The translations under genes were made by a program, and so were the position numbers. DNA of 5,469 nt from Phycisphaerae bacterium (GTDB taxonomy: Bacteria; Planctomycetota; Phycisphaerae; Sedimentisphaerales; SG8-4): assembly GCA_030613765.1 (NCBI GenBank), contig JAUWLI010000219.1:1-5469 (forward strand). The letters are read 5' to 3'. Under the pieces are notes generated by a model that worked only from the letters and a program-made list of their open reading frames with translations, was not told the origin of the DNA and did no database searches. This document shows, in pieces, positions 1 through 5,469 of this stretch; the first letter of the stretch is position 1, and every line of letters begins with the position of its first letter.

Positions 1-439
1 TCTCAGCCTCGGACCGGGCCATGTTGAGCATTATCTCGTGAAACTTCTGAAGCATGTCCTCATCTTCGGCGTCGATGATAAGCAAAACCGTGTCCTCGGG
101 ACATACGGCGAACGTGATGCCTCCGCCGGTCAGCTTCGCCAGGGCTGTCCGCCAATCTGTGCCCAGCGAAATCTCCATGAAATTGATAAGATTGAGGAAC
201 TCTTTGAACTTAGGTGTCGATGCCTGCTTCTGGTAAAGCGGTAAGGCAGTGATTGCTGCGGTTGTCTTTTCACCCGACAACAATTCGAGCAGCGCTTTCG
301 GCTTTGTCAACTCCAGCGAAATCACCGCATCTTTAGGAATCCATTGAATAGCCGGGGGCAAGTTTTGCGCCGCCATCGTGCTTTGTGCCGCAAATACAGC
401 CAACGTCAGGGTAAGTATAAGTCCAAGTCTTCTTGACAT
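1..439 (-). CDS. Secreted protein of unknown function, 3' end cut by window edge
   Basis: An open frame starts at the ATG at 437-439 and stays open for 146 codons to the left edge, so the C-terminus is missing. The start is supported by a GGAGG six bases upstream (446-450). The N-terminus (MSRRLGLILTLTLAVFAA, then TMAAQ) is a clear Sec signal peptide: two arginines, a hydrophobic core at residues 5-18, and likely cleavage near residue 23 or 24. The mature part begins with an IPKDAVISLEL segment (34-44) and later has a LTGGGITFAV segment (103-112) followed by LLIIDAEDED (119-128), which reads as beta strands alternating with helices. I do not recognise the family with confidence; it loosely resembles DUF3352-like secreted proteins of Planctomycetota, from memory only. 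It is probably periplasmic or surface-exposed. It follows its own promoter and leader, so it is likely a separate transcription unit from the lipoprotein gene upstream of it. Confidence 0.85.
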   Translation of the reverse strand, partial: MSRRLGLILTLTLAVFAAQSTMAAQNLPPAIQWIPKDAVISLELTKPKALLELLSGEKTTAAITALPLYQKQASTPKFKEFLNLINFMEISLGTDWRTALAKLTGGGITFAVCPEDTVLLIIDAEDEDMLQKFHEIMLNMARSEAE

Positions 440-445
440 GACATA

Positions 446-450
446 CCTCC
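446..450 (-). promoter_or_regulatory. Shine-Dalgarno sequence of the left-edge gene
   Basis: GGAGG read on the minus strand, six bases before the ATG at 437-439. It fixes the start of the partial secreted-protein gene. An out-of-frame ATG (443-445) sits one base after this motif and is too close to be used. Confidence 0.8.
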
Positions 451-453
451 ATG

Positions 454-469
454 GATTGTTGTAACAATC
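454..469. promoter_or_regulatory. 16-bp palindrome in the leader of the left-edge gene
   Basis: GATTGTT (454-460) and its exact reverse complement AACAATC (463-469) flank a 2-bp centre. A third arm, AACAATC, lies at 480-486, giving two direct copies of the half-site 17 bp apart. The palindrome is between the predicted transcription start (near 505) and the ribosome binding site (446-450). It could be a repressor operator. Alternatively, in RNA it could form a 6-bp hairpin with a 4-base loop next to the Shine-Dalgarno, with the third arm competing for the same partner. The palindrome is directly visible; a role is inference. Confidence 0.45.
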
Positions 470-511
470 ATTTGTATCTAACAATCAATAAAATGTAAAT
501 AAGCGATAACG

Positions 512-540
512 ATTATACTCTATAAACCTGCTACAGTCTG
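512..540 (-). promoter_or_regulatory. Predicted sigma-70-type promoter of the left-edge gene
   Basis: On the minus strand a perfect -10 box TATAAT lies at 512-517. With a 17-bp spacer the -35 position is 535-540, reading CAGACT, which keeps only the central GAC of TTGACA. The weak -35 suggests dependence on an activator, and the repeated 86-bp element begins 5 bp further upstream. The predicted start near 505 gives a leader of about 65 bases. Inferred from consensus only. Confidence 0.55.
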
Positions 541-545
541 CGAAA

Positions 546-632
546 AACTGTCTTTTCACGCTCTTATACGCTTATGTGACCTTAAAGGTTACAGTCCGGG
601 GGGCAGGAACGATATGTTTTTTATTGCGGCAA
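546..632 (-). repeat. Repeated intergenic element, copy A
   Basis: This 87-bp stretch aligns along its whole length with 3554-3639 in the same orientation. By hand I count 18 mismatches and one gap, about 78% identity, and 14 of the 18 substitutions are transitions. The strongest block is 603-621 (19 bp, identical to 3610-3628), at the end farthest from the downstream gene. It contains two adjacent octamers, cttatacg (563-570) and cttatgtg (571-578), and a small inverted repeat ACCTT-A-AAGGT (579-589). It begins 43 bp past the stop of the FGE-fold lipoprotein gene and ends just upstream of the -35 region of the next gene. It contains no credible coding sequence and no transposon ends. Confidence 0.75.
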
Positions 633-674
633 AAAGAAAACTAAAAAATCGGGAAATTTGGCTACTGAACACAT

Positions 675-1520
675 TCATATTGTGCTATCCGGTGGGGCAT
701 TTCTAACGCAGCGAAAGCCGTAGATATCGTATCCAAAGCAGGCATCGACGTATCCGGGGTCTTCATTATAACGATAACCGGAGCGACAGCTCTCGGTACT
801 GAATTTCCATGCGCCGCCGCGTACCACCTTGGTTTCTCCGGTCTTCGGTCCTTTCGGGTTTTCTTCAGGACTCTGTTGATAATAGTCCACTTTGTAAAAG
901 TCGCTGCACCATTCCCAGACATTACCGTACATATCGTACAATCCCCGGGGATTGGGCCGCTTTTGACCTACGGGCTGAGGTTTCCCGCCGGAGTTTTCGT
1001 CAAACCAGGCATAGCTCCCCAATTTTGACGGACTATTCCCAAAGAAGAAAGTTGTTTTCGTTCCCGCCCGGCAGGCATATTCCCATTCTGCTTCCGTAGG
1101 CAGTCTGTATCCATTTGCATTAAAATTACATTCCCATGTTTGTAAATCGTAGCAAGGTTGAAGCCCTTCCAGCCGAGAACGGGCATTACAGTATCTTACA
1201 GCGTCGGACCAGCGTACCTGCTCCACAGGATTCCTGCCTGCCTTCCAACGGGAAGGATTCTTTCCCATAACTCTTTGGTATTCGGCCTGAGTAACCGGAC
1301 ACTTATCTATGCAGAATGAGCTTACGACAACCTGATGTGGTTTTGCATCTATCTCATTCTCATCTCCCATTGTAAAGCGGCCGCCCGGAAGCAGAACCAT
1401 CTCTGTTTGGGATTCAGTCTTTGTTTCGCCAGGAGTATTGTTTGGAGCTTTGCGGTTACAGCCTTGAAGCAGCACTAAAGTCCCGGGTAAGAGAAATGCA
1501 GCTAAAATACAGTGTTTCAT
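675..1520 (-). CDS. Lipoprotein with FGE-sulfatase (SUMF1-type) domain
   Basis: 281 residues. The N-terminus has a lipoprotein signal with hydrophobic core at 5-18 and a LQGC lipobox, so Cys21 should be lipidated; Asn at +2 does not suggest inner-membrane retention. A short linker (22-39) precedes a complete FGE-sulfatase fold at about 40-274: PGGRFTMG (45-52), PVTQAEY (75-81), NGYRLPTEAEWEYACRAG (136-153), GNVWEW (199-204, typical calcium and core motif), RGGAW (234-238) and a terminal YGFRCVR (267-273). True formylglycine-generating enzymes have two copper-binding cysteines after the GG motif. Here the first position is Phe240 and only the second, Cys245, remains, so sulfatase activation is unlikely. 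Related domains act in ergothioneine synthesis, pyoverdine maturation (PvdO-like) and as ligand-binding or accessory modules. It probably acts outside the cytoplasm, anchored to a membrane. The Shine-Dalgarno is weak (GGAAA only), and it lies 44 bp after the 628-residue gene with no promoter seen between, so co-transcription is likely. Confidence 0.93.
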   Translation of the reverse strand: MKHCILAAFLLPGTLVLLQGCNRKAPNNTPGETKTESQTEMVLLPGGRFTMGDENEIDAKPHQVVVSSFCIDKCPVTQAEYQRVMGKNPSRWKAGRNPVEQVRWSDAVRYCNARSRLEGLQPCYDLQTWECNFNANGYRLPTEAEWEYACRAGTKTTFFFGNSPSKLGSYAWFDENSGGKPQPVGQKRPNPRGLYDMYGNVWEWCSDFYKVDYYQQSPEENPKGPKTGETKVVRGGAWKFSTESCRSGYRYNEDPGYVDACFGYDIYGFRCVRNAPPDSTI

Positions 1521-1564
1521 GATTTCGGTTTCCGATTTGCGCTCTTCGACTCGACATTACGTGT

Positions 1565-3451
1565 TCAATAATCCGGCCATATTTCATAGCCGTCAGGATT
1601 TCTAAGGCACTTTCTGCAACGCCTTCTGACCTCCCGGGCCAATTCAAGTGCCCGTGGTTGATTTGCGCAGGCGTAACCTGCCTGCTGAAACAGGTCCCTC
1701 GTTATACTATGAAACTTTCCAAGCAGCTCATCCTGAGCGCCTCCCATTCTTCTCCACTTTTCGCCGAGGGCTAAGACGGCCGGCAGGTTTTTCGGATTTT
1801 TCTTCTCAGTGAGAGCCTTTGTCTGCCGAGTCAATTCAGCAGTATATGCCAAGGTCTTTATATTCTCTTTCTGCCCGTTATATTCCTGCGGTATCTTCTG
1901 TGTTATTGCCTGCATACTGTCGAAGTATGGCTTTAAGTCAGGGTTGGATTTGGCTTTAAGATTTAGAAAGCTCATCATGTTCCGGGCGAAATCCTGATAT
2001 TCGCCGAGCCGCTCGACGTGCCGGGTAACGAAATAGACCATATCATCGACGGTTGCGGTGACATAGTCCTTCTTCTCCACCTCTTGGCCCGCCTTGAAAA
2101 CCACCTCTATTGCCGCGGTGCATGCGCACGTGGCGACACCAGGAATACCCAAGCTTGGTCTTCTATGGTGGCTGCGCAGCTTGCGGCCTGGAAGGTCAAG
2201 TATCGCATCACAAGCCTGCCTGCCTAAGGTTTCCTGCATAATATCGACAGGAGTGGAAACAGAGACGGGAGTGCCTTTTCTCTCCAGAAAATAGATGATG
2301 GATTCTCCCTTAGGGGGTATCTTCTTGCCAAGACGATAGAAGGTTTCCTCCCCTTCAAACCAGACCGGATAGATGTAACGACCTACTATAGCCCGCCAGA
2401 TCTTGTCTTTAGATTCTCTGAATTTATAAGTAGTTTTCACCCCGGCTTCAAGTAATTGTGTTTTCCATTTTGCAGGAAAAGGTCTTTTCCAGTTGACAGC
2501 GACATCCTTTTCCAGATAAGAAGGCTTTAACTCTTCCTTATGCCAGATACCCGGCGCATCCAACAAGGTAAGATAAATGCTCTTGCCGTCATTGTCAAAG
2601 TCAACAGATTCGATGAGACGCCGCTTGCGTTCCTTGTTATCCAGGACAAGTCTCATTAGTTGCTTTCCCCTGGGCCAGGTGATAACCAGCATATTGTTTT
2701 GGCCCTTGAGTAATCCCAGGAAAAGATTATCCGAAGGAATGTGAAGTGTAGTTATCGAATGATATTCTCTCGGGTTAAATATAAGATCATCACCTATGAA
2801 ACCGGGTACGACACCATACTCGATTGGACTGAGAAGACTTATCCCTTTCATATTCTCAGCAGGTTTAATCTCGACAATCTGCTTCTTGTCGAACGAGAAA
2901 ACGGCAGAGTAATTATCTTCTGTTTCCTTAGCAGAAAAAGTAACTTCCAGGGCTGCCTGGTCACCCGTATTTTGCAATATCCTGCTAAAAGTAATGCTCG
3001 CGTGCTTTGCTTTTAGTTGAAGAGGAATTAATTCCACTTTTTTTTGACTCGAATCAGCTCTGGAGTAGATAACCACACAACCTTTTTTTGACGAAAACAC
3101 GGTGGTTAAGTGCTCGTTCTCTACTACTACATCTCCTTTGAAAGAGTATTCTCTCCCATAGTAACTCGGGTCTGAAATGGCAGCGGGTGGGTCGAGTTCG
3201 AGCGTAAGAAGGTCAGCAGGAACAAATTTCCAGTTAGTTCTATCTTGGATGTCCACTGTATTTACAAAAGGCGACACTGTGTCCCATATCAGGGTATTTG
3301 CTAACGGTCTTTCTGTATTTCTTTTCCCTGAAACTGTCGGCCCCACAGAAGGGGCCGCAGTGCCTGCACGTGCGGCATCCAGGTGATATTCGAGATGCAG
3401 AACTGCGGTAAATATTATTAAACAAGTGAAGGTGCGAATCGTTGACCTCAT
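1565..3451 (-). CDS. Large secreted protein of unknown function
   Basis: 628 residues from the ATG at 3449-3451. I chose this start because GGAGGA (3462-3467) lies nine bases upstream and the first residues (MRSTIRTFTCLIIFTAVL) form a proper signal peptide, with likely cleavage after DAARA near residue 29. An in-frame ATG at 3482-3484 would add 11 residues, but it has no ribosome binding site and would place the Shine-Dalgarno inside the gene. Residues 50-400 look beta-rich, with alternating strands and a DFDNDGK segment (284-290) that might bind a metal. Residues 401-628 look mostly helical. Cysteines cluster in the second half: C414, CAC at 442-444, C595 and CRKC at 612-615, followed by a distinctive acidic-aromatic tail (YEIWPDY). 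I do not recognise the family and see no catalytic signature. It is first in a likely two-gene unit with the FGE-fold lipoprotein, so the two may work together in the periplasm or at the surface (inference). Confidence 0.9.
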   Translation of the reverse strand: MRSTIRTFTCLIIFTAVLHLEYHLDAARAGTAAPSVGPTVSGKRNTERPLANTLIWDTVSPFVNTVDIQDRTNWKFVPADLLTLELDPPAAISDPSYYGREYSFKGDVVVENEHLTTVFSSKKGCVVIYSRADSSQKKVELIPLQLKAKHASITFSRILQNTGDQAALEVTFSAKETEDNYSAVFSFDKKQIVEIKPAENMKGISLLSPIEYGVVPGFIGDDLIFNPREYHSITTLHIPSDNLFLGLLKGQNNMLVITWPRGKQLMRLVLDNKERKRRLIESVDFDNDGKSIYLTLLDAPGIWHKEELKPSYLEKDVAVNWKRPFPAKWKTQLLEAGVKTTYKFRESKDKIWRAIVGRYIYPVWFEGEETFYRLGKKIPPKGESIIYFLERKGTPVSVSTPVDIMQETLGRQACDAILDLPGRKLRSHHRRPSLGIPGVATCACTAAIEVVFKAGQEVEKKDYVTATVDDMVYFVTRHVERLGEYQDFARNMMSFLNLKAKSNPDLKPYFDSMQAITQKIPQEYNGQKENIKTLAYTAELTRQTKALTEKKNPKNLPAVLALGEKWRRMGGAQDELLGKFHSITRDLFQQAGYACANQPRALELAREVRRRCRKCLRNPDGYEIWPDY

Positions 3452-3461
3452 TATGGCACAT

Positions 3462-3467
3462 CCTCCT
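3462..3467 (-). promoter_or_regulatory. Shine-Dalgarno sequence deciding the start of the 628-residue protein
   Basis: AGGAGGA within AAAAGGAGGATG on the minus strand, about nine bases upstream of the ATG at 3449-3451. It decides for that start over the in-frame ATG at 3482-3484, which lies upstream of this motif. Confidence 0.85.
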
Positions 3468-3511
3468 TTTAATGAAAAAACCATAGGAAAAACGCTTTTA
3501 TTAAAGATAAC

Positions 3512-3540
3512 ATATTAAATGGAAAATGAGCATATGTCAA
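3512..3540 (-). promoter_or_regulatory. Predicted sigma-70-type promoter of the two-gene secreted-protein unit
   Basis: On the minus strand a perfect -35 box TTGACA (3535-3540) is followed by a 17-bp spacer and TAATAT (3512-3517), a four-of-six match to the -10 consensus. The predicted start near 3505 gives a leader of about 54 bases before the ATG at 3451. It should drive the 628-residue protein and the FGE-fold lipoprotein. Consensus-based prediction. Confidence 0.65.
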
Positions 3541-3555
3541 TTAGTTTACAACTAA
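3541..3555. promoter_or_regulatory. 15-bp inverted repeat abutting the -35 box
   Basis: TTAGTT (3541-3546) and its exact reverse complement AACTAA (3550-3555) surround a 3-bp centre. The site directly adjoins the TTGACA box (3535-3540) and touches the first two bases of repeat copy B. Its size and place fit an operator for a dimeric regulator, but a six-base arm in AT-rich DNA can arise by chance. Confidence 0.35.
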
Positions 3556-3639
3556 CTGTCCTCTCGGATTCTTATGTGCTTATACGGCTCAAAGGTTACC
3601 GTTCGGGATGCAGGAACGATATGTTTTTCATTACGGCAA
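3554..3639 (-). repeat. Repeated intergenic element, copy B
   Basis: This 86-bp stretch aligns end to end with 546-632 in the same orientation, about 78% identical by hand, with an identical 19-bp core at 3610-3628. The paired octamers appear in the opposite order from copy A: cttatgtg (3571-3578), then cttatacg (3579-3586). A potential stem CGTTC (3600-3604) with GAACG (3614-3618) is present here but is broken by two mismatches in copy A, so a conserved RNA hairpin is not supported. The element starts four bases after the permease stop codon and ends 13 bp upstream of the predicted -35 box of the secreted-protein unit. Confidence 0.75.
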
Positions 3640-3643
3640 TATG

Positions 3644-4561
3644 TCACAAATCGCGCCAATAGAAGCTCAGGGTCGCCAGGATAACAGCCATCAGGGTCGG
3701 CAGCCCGTATCCCAAAGTTACGCGGAGCAGCGAAAAATTGGCGAATTTTTTGCTCTCGAAGAAATCAGGTGTGGCGGCCTTTGGCTGTGGTTTGGTGGGT
3801 GAAAGAACACTGAAAAAGTTGGAAAGACTACTGAACGCATTCATGTCCAACTTATTGGTGGTGTTGACCTTTGTGCTACCTTCGACCTCTCGCCATGGCT
3901 GGCGAAGCTGTGTGGGCAGCGCCTGGCACAAGCTGATTGGTGAGAACTCCTCCAGCGAAAAGACGCTCAGAATAACGCTGATTGGGTACCAAACGAAGAT
4001 GAGCACCACTACGGCCAATAGTGGCTTTCGCAACAGCGTTCCCATGAGAAAACCCAGCGACACGAGGAAAGTGAGTACGAGCCCCACTACGAATAGGGCG
4101 GTGACGATTCCATAGACGGTTACCGTATCTTCGGGGACCGGGCGTTTGGCCAAGGTGACCAGCAAGATGACCGGGACCACCACGACCAGGTACGCGCTCC
4201 ATACAAGCAAGACTCTGGCGAACCAGGCGGCAATCAAGTATCCGCTACGGCTTACGGGGCGGCTCAAGATTCCGTCGGCCAACGCTTCGGCCCGTGAGCC
4301 CGACACCGGGCCTACCCCCAGCACGACTACTACAAAAAACCAGGGAAATACCAGGTACGGAAACAAAAGAGAGGCTATCAGAGGGGCGTCTTGAAATTGA
4401 GACCAATTCGCCAGGGCCAGCATCAACGTCAAAGCCGCCGTGGCCCCCAACCAAAGACGGACCAGCCGACTCCCCCATAAGGCTTTCATATCATGCTGGA
4501 GAATCGCAACGTAGGGCATCATCCGTGTGCCGAGCTTTGAGGTTTTATCGGTGAAATCCAT
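3644..4561 (-). CDS. ABC-2-type transporter permease
   Basis: 305 residues from the ATG at 4559-4561. This start has GAGG six bases upstream (4568-4571) and overlaps the ATPase gene by 17 bp, the usual coupled arrangement. A start 96 bases further upstream would add a 32-residue arginine-rich leader encoded inside the ATPase gene and is unlikely. Six hydrophobic segments are visible at about 34-51, 61-84, 110-136, 150-174, 181-201 and 280-300. The loop after the second segment carries GSRAEALADGILSRPVSR (88-105), typical of the coupling region of NosY-like ABC-2 permeases, which places it on the cytoplasmic side. The 78-residue segment between the last two helices (202-279) would then face outside; it is polar, with many Ser, Thr, Asn, Pro and Lys. 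The protein should form the membrane channel for the ATPase encoded just upstream. The substrate cannot be read from sequence; the family exports drugs, lipids, polysaccharides or copper-site maturation factors. Confidence 0.92.
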   Translation of the reverse strand: MDFTDKTSKLGTRMMPYVAILQHDMKALWGSRLVRLWLGATAALTLMLALANWSQFQDAPLIASLLFPYLVFPWFFVVVVLGVGPVSGSRAEALADGILSRPVSRSGYLIAAWFARVLLVWSAYLVVVVPVILLVTLAKRPVPEDTVTVYGIVTALFVVGLVLTFLVSLGFLMGTLLRKPLLAVVVLIFVWYPISVILSVFSLEEFSPISLCQALPTQLRQPWREVEGSTKVNTTNKLDMNAFSSLSNFFSVLSPTKPQPKAATPDFFESKKFANFSLLRVTLGYGLPTLMAVILATLSFYWRDL

Positions 4562-5469
4562 GGGCTTCCTCTTCCTGGAGTAATTGGAGATAAGCGTTCT
4601 CGGTCGCATTCTGACCGGAATGGACCGCCTGCAGCGAGAGTTTGCTCGCGTCGACAAGTTTTAAAACCTCGGCCAATGCAAGGGAGCGGCCGCGATCATT
4701 GGCAATCCGGACGAGCAATGTCTGGCCGGGGCCAAGGTGTGCGTCGATGCCCTCCAGATTGTTGACCTCTTGAGCCAGAAGCCGGATGTTGTCAGTTTCA
4801 CCCTCCAACTCCAGGCTGAAGCCGTCGCGGCGAAGACGTCGCTTCATATCCTGCATTGAACCGGTGAAAATCATACGTCCTTCGTGCATAACACCGAGGT
4901 GATCACAGATCTGATCAATGTCGGTGAGAATATGCGTTGCAACAACAACGGTCTTGGTCTTTCCCAGTTCACGGATGAGGTCCAGCGTGAATCGCCGGGC
5001 CGTTGGGTCCAGGCCGGCTGTGGGCTCATCCCAGAGCAGCAGAGGCGGGTCACCGACAAGCGAAGCGGCCAATCCCAGCCGAGTACACATCCCGGTGGAG
5101 AAGGTCTGGATCCGCTGATCGGTGGCCCCAAGCAAACCAACGGCGCGAAGTAACGCAGATATCCGTGGCTTGCGGACCTGTCGCGGCAGCCGAGATAACT
5201 TGCCGAGAAGATCCAGGTATTCAATGGGCCTTAAGCTGCCGGGCAACTTCGGATTTGTGGGAAGATAGCCAATCTGAGAACGGACAGCAACCGCGTTGGG
5301 TCCGCACGACTTGCCGAAAACCTCAGCCCGCCCGGCTGTCGGGCGTTGCAATCCCAACAAGAGACGCAGTGTTGTTGTTTTTCCGGCGCCGTTAGGACCC
5401 AGTAGACCGAAGACCGAACCTTGTGGCACTTCCAGGTTCATGTCATTGACCGCAATCAGCCGCTGACCA
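4545..5469 (-). CDS. ABC transporter ATP-binding subunit, N-terminus cut by window edge
   Basis: The frame is open past the first in-window Met (5439-5441) to the right edge. The residues before that Met read GQRLIAVND, the normal strand ahead of Walker A, so the Met is internal and the true start is outside the window. Counting from that Met: Walker A GPNGAGKTT (15-23), Q-loop region IGYLPTNP (57-64), signature FSTGMCTRLGLA (114-125), Walker B LLLWDEP (134-140), D-loop GLDP (143-146) and H-loop His170. The FSTGM form in place of LSGGQ is normal in the NosF/CcmA-like exporter group. The Q-loop glutamine is replaced by Thr62. Residues after about 205 form an accessory C-terminal domain like the DUF4162-type tail of such ATPases. 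It hydrolyses ATP at the cytoplasmic face to power the overlapping permease. The class is certain; the substrate is unknown. Confidence 0.95.
   Translation of the reverse strand, partial: GQRLIAVNDMNLEVPQGSVFGLLGPNGAGKTTTLRLLLGLQRPTAGRAEVFGKSCGPNAVAVRSQIGYLPTNPKLPGSLRPIEYLDLLGKLSRLPRQVRKPRISALLRAVGLLGATDQRIQTFSTGMCTRLGLAASLVGDPPLLLWDEPTAGLDPTARRFTLDLIRELGKTKTVVVATHILTDIDQICDHLGVMHEGRMIFTGSMQDMKRRLRRDGFSLELEGETDNIRLLAQEVNNLEGIDAHLGPGQTLLVRIANDRGRSLALAEVLKLVDASKLSLQAVHSGQNATENAYLQLLQEEEAHGFHR
4568..4571 (-). promoter_or_regulatory. Shine-Dalgarno sequence of the permease inside the ATPase gene
   Basis: GAGG within AGGAAGAGGAAG on the minus strand, six bases before the ATG at 4559-4561. It lies in the last codons of the ATPase gene and supports the shorter permease start and translational coupling. 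Confidence 0.7.

Noticed and set aside
633..674. Possible intrinsic terminator after the lipoprotein gene
   Set aside because: There are T-runs on the minus strand but only a weak 4-bp AAAT/ATTT stem, with no GC-rich hairpin; not enough to call.
3452..3484. Upstream ATG at 3482-3484 as start of the large secreted protein
   Set aside because: No ribosome binding site precedes it. The strong GGAGGA would fall inside the gene, and the added residues would weaken the signal peptide.
3600..3618. CGTTC/GAACG hairpin in repeat copy B as terminator or RNA structure
   Set aside because: The stem is five pairs with a nine-base loop and no T-run, and two of the five pairs are lost in copy A without compensation.
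546..3639. The two repeat copies as ends of a composite transposon or insertion sequence
   Set aside because: No transposase, no terminal inverted repeats and no target duplications are visible, and the copies are too diverged for a recent mobile unit.
3738..4115. 125-codon plus-strand reading frame
   Set aside because: It is antisense to the permease, has low-complexity Ser/Thr composition and matches no family; it is a shadow frame.
4562..4657. Longer permease start at 4657
   Set aside because: It would encode an arginine-rich leader out of frame within the ATPase gene. The ATG at 4561 has its own Shine-Dalgarno and gives a normal ABC-2 permease N-terminus.
5003..5395. 130-codon plus-strand reading frame
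   Set aside because: It is antisense to the conserved ATPase motifs, and its composition looks like a translated shadow.

Overview
The window is a stretch of bacterial chromosome in which every gene I can support lies on the minus strand, so transcription runs from high to low coordinates. Canonical Shine-Dalgarno sequences, AT-rich intergenic regions with sigma-70-like promoters, and several secreted or lipidated proteins point to a Gram-negative-type bacterium of moderate GC. The FGE-sulfatase-fold lipoprotein beside a large secreted protein of unknown function, plus the general look of the proteins, make me think of Planctomycetota or a related environmental lineage. That placement is inference only; there is no marker gene here.

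From right to left: (1) An ABC exporter pair. The ATPase gene runs off the right edge (4545-5469, N-terminus missing) and overlaps by 17 bp the gene for a six-helix ABC-2-type permease (3644-4561). (2) A 192-bp intergenic region with a repeated element (3554-3639), an inverted repeat and a good promoter. (3) A two-gene unit: a 628-residue secreted protein of unknown function (1565-3451), then 44 bp downstream a 281-residue lipoprotein with an FGE-sulfatase fold (675-1520). (4) A second intergenic region of 235 bp with the other copy of the repeated element (546-632), a promoter with a perfect -10 box, and a 16-bp palindrome just before the ribosome binding site. (5) The N-terminal 146 codons of another secreted protein of unknown function, running off the left edge (1-439).

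The ATPase and permease should form one membrane transporter. The 628-residue protein and the FGE-fold lipoprotein are probably co-transcribed and both act outside the cytoplasm. The most interesting signal is non-coding. An approximately 86-bp element, about 78% identical between copies by hand alignment, occurs twice in the same orientation, each time just upstream of the predicted -35 box of a gene for a secreted protein. It holds a tandem pair of related octamers whose order is swapped between the copies. This suggests a shared upstream regulatory element, though an old intergenic repeat family remains possible. I see no RNA genes, CRISPR arrays, insertion sequences or strong terminators.
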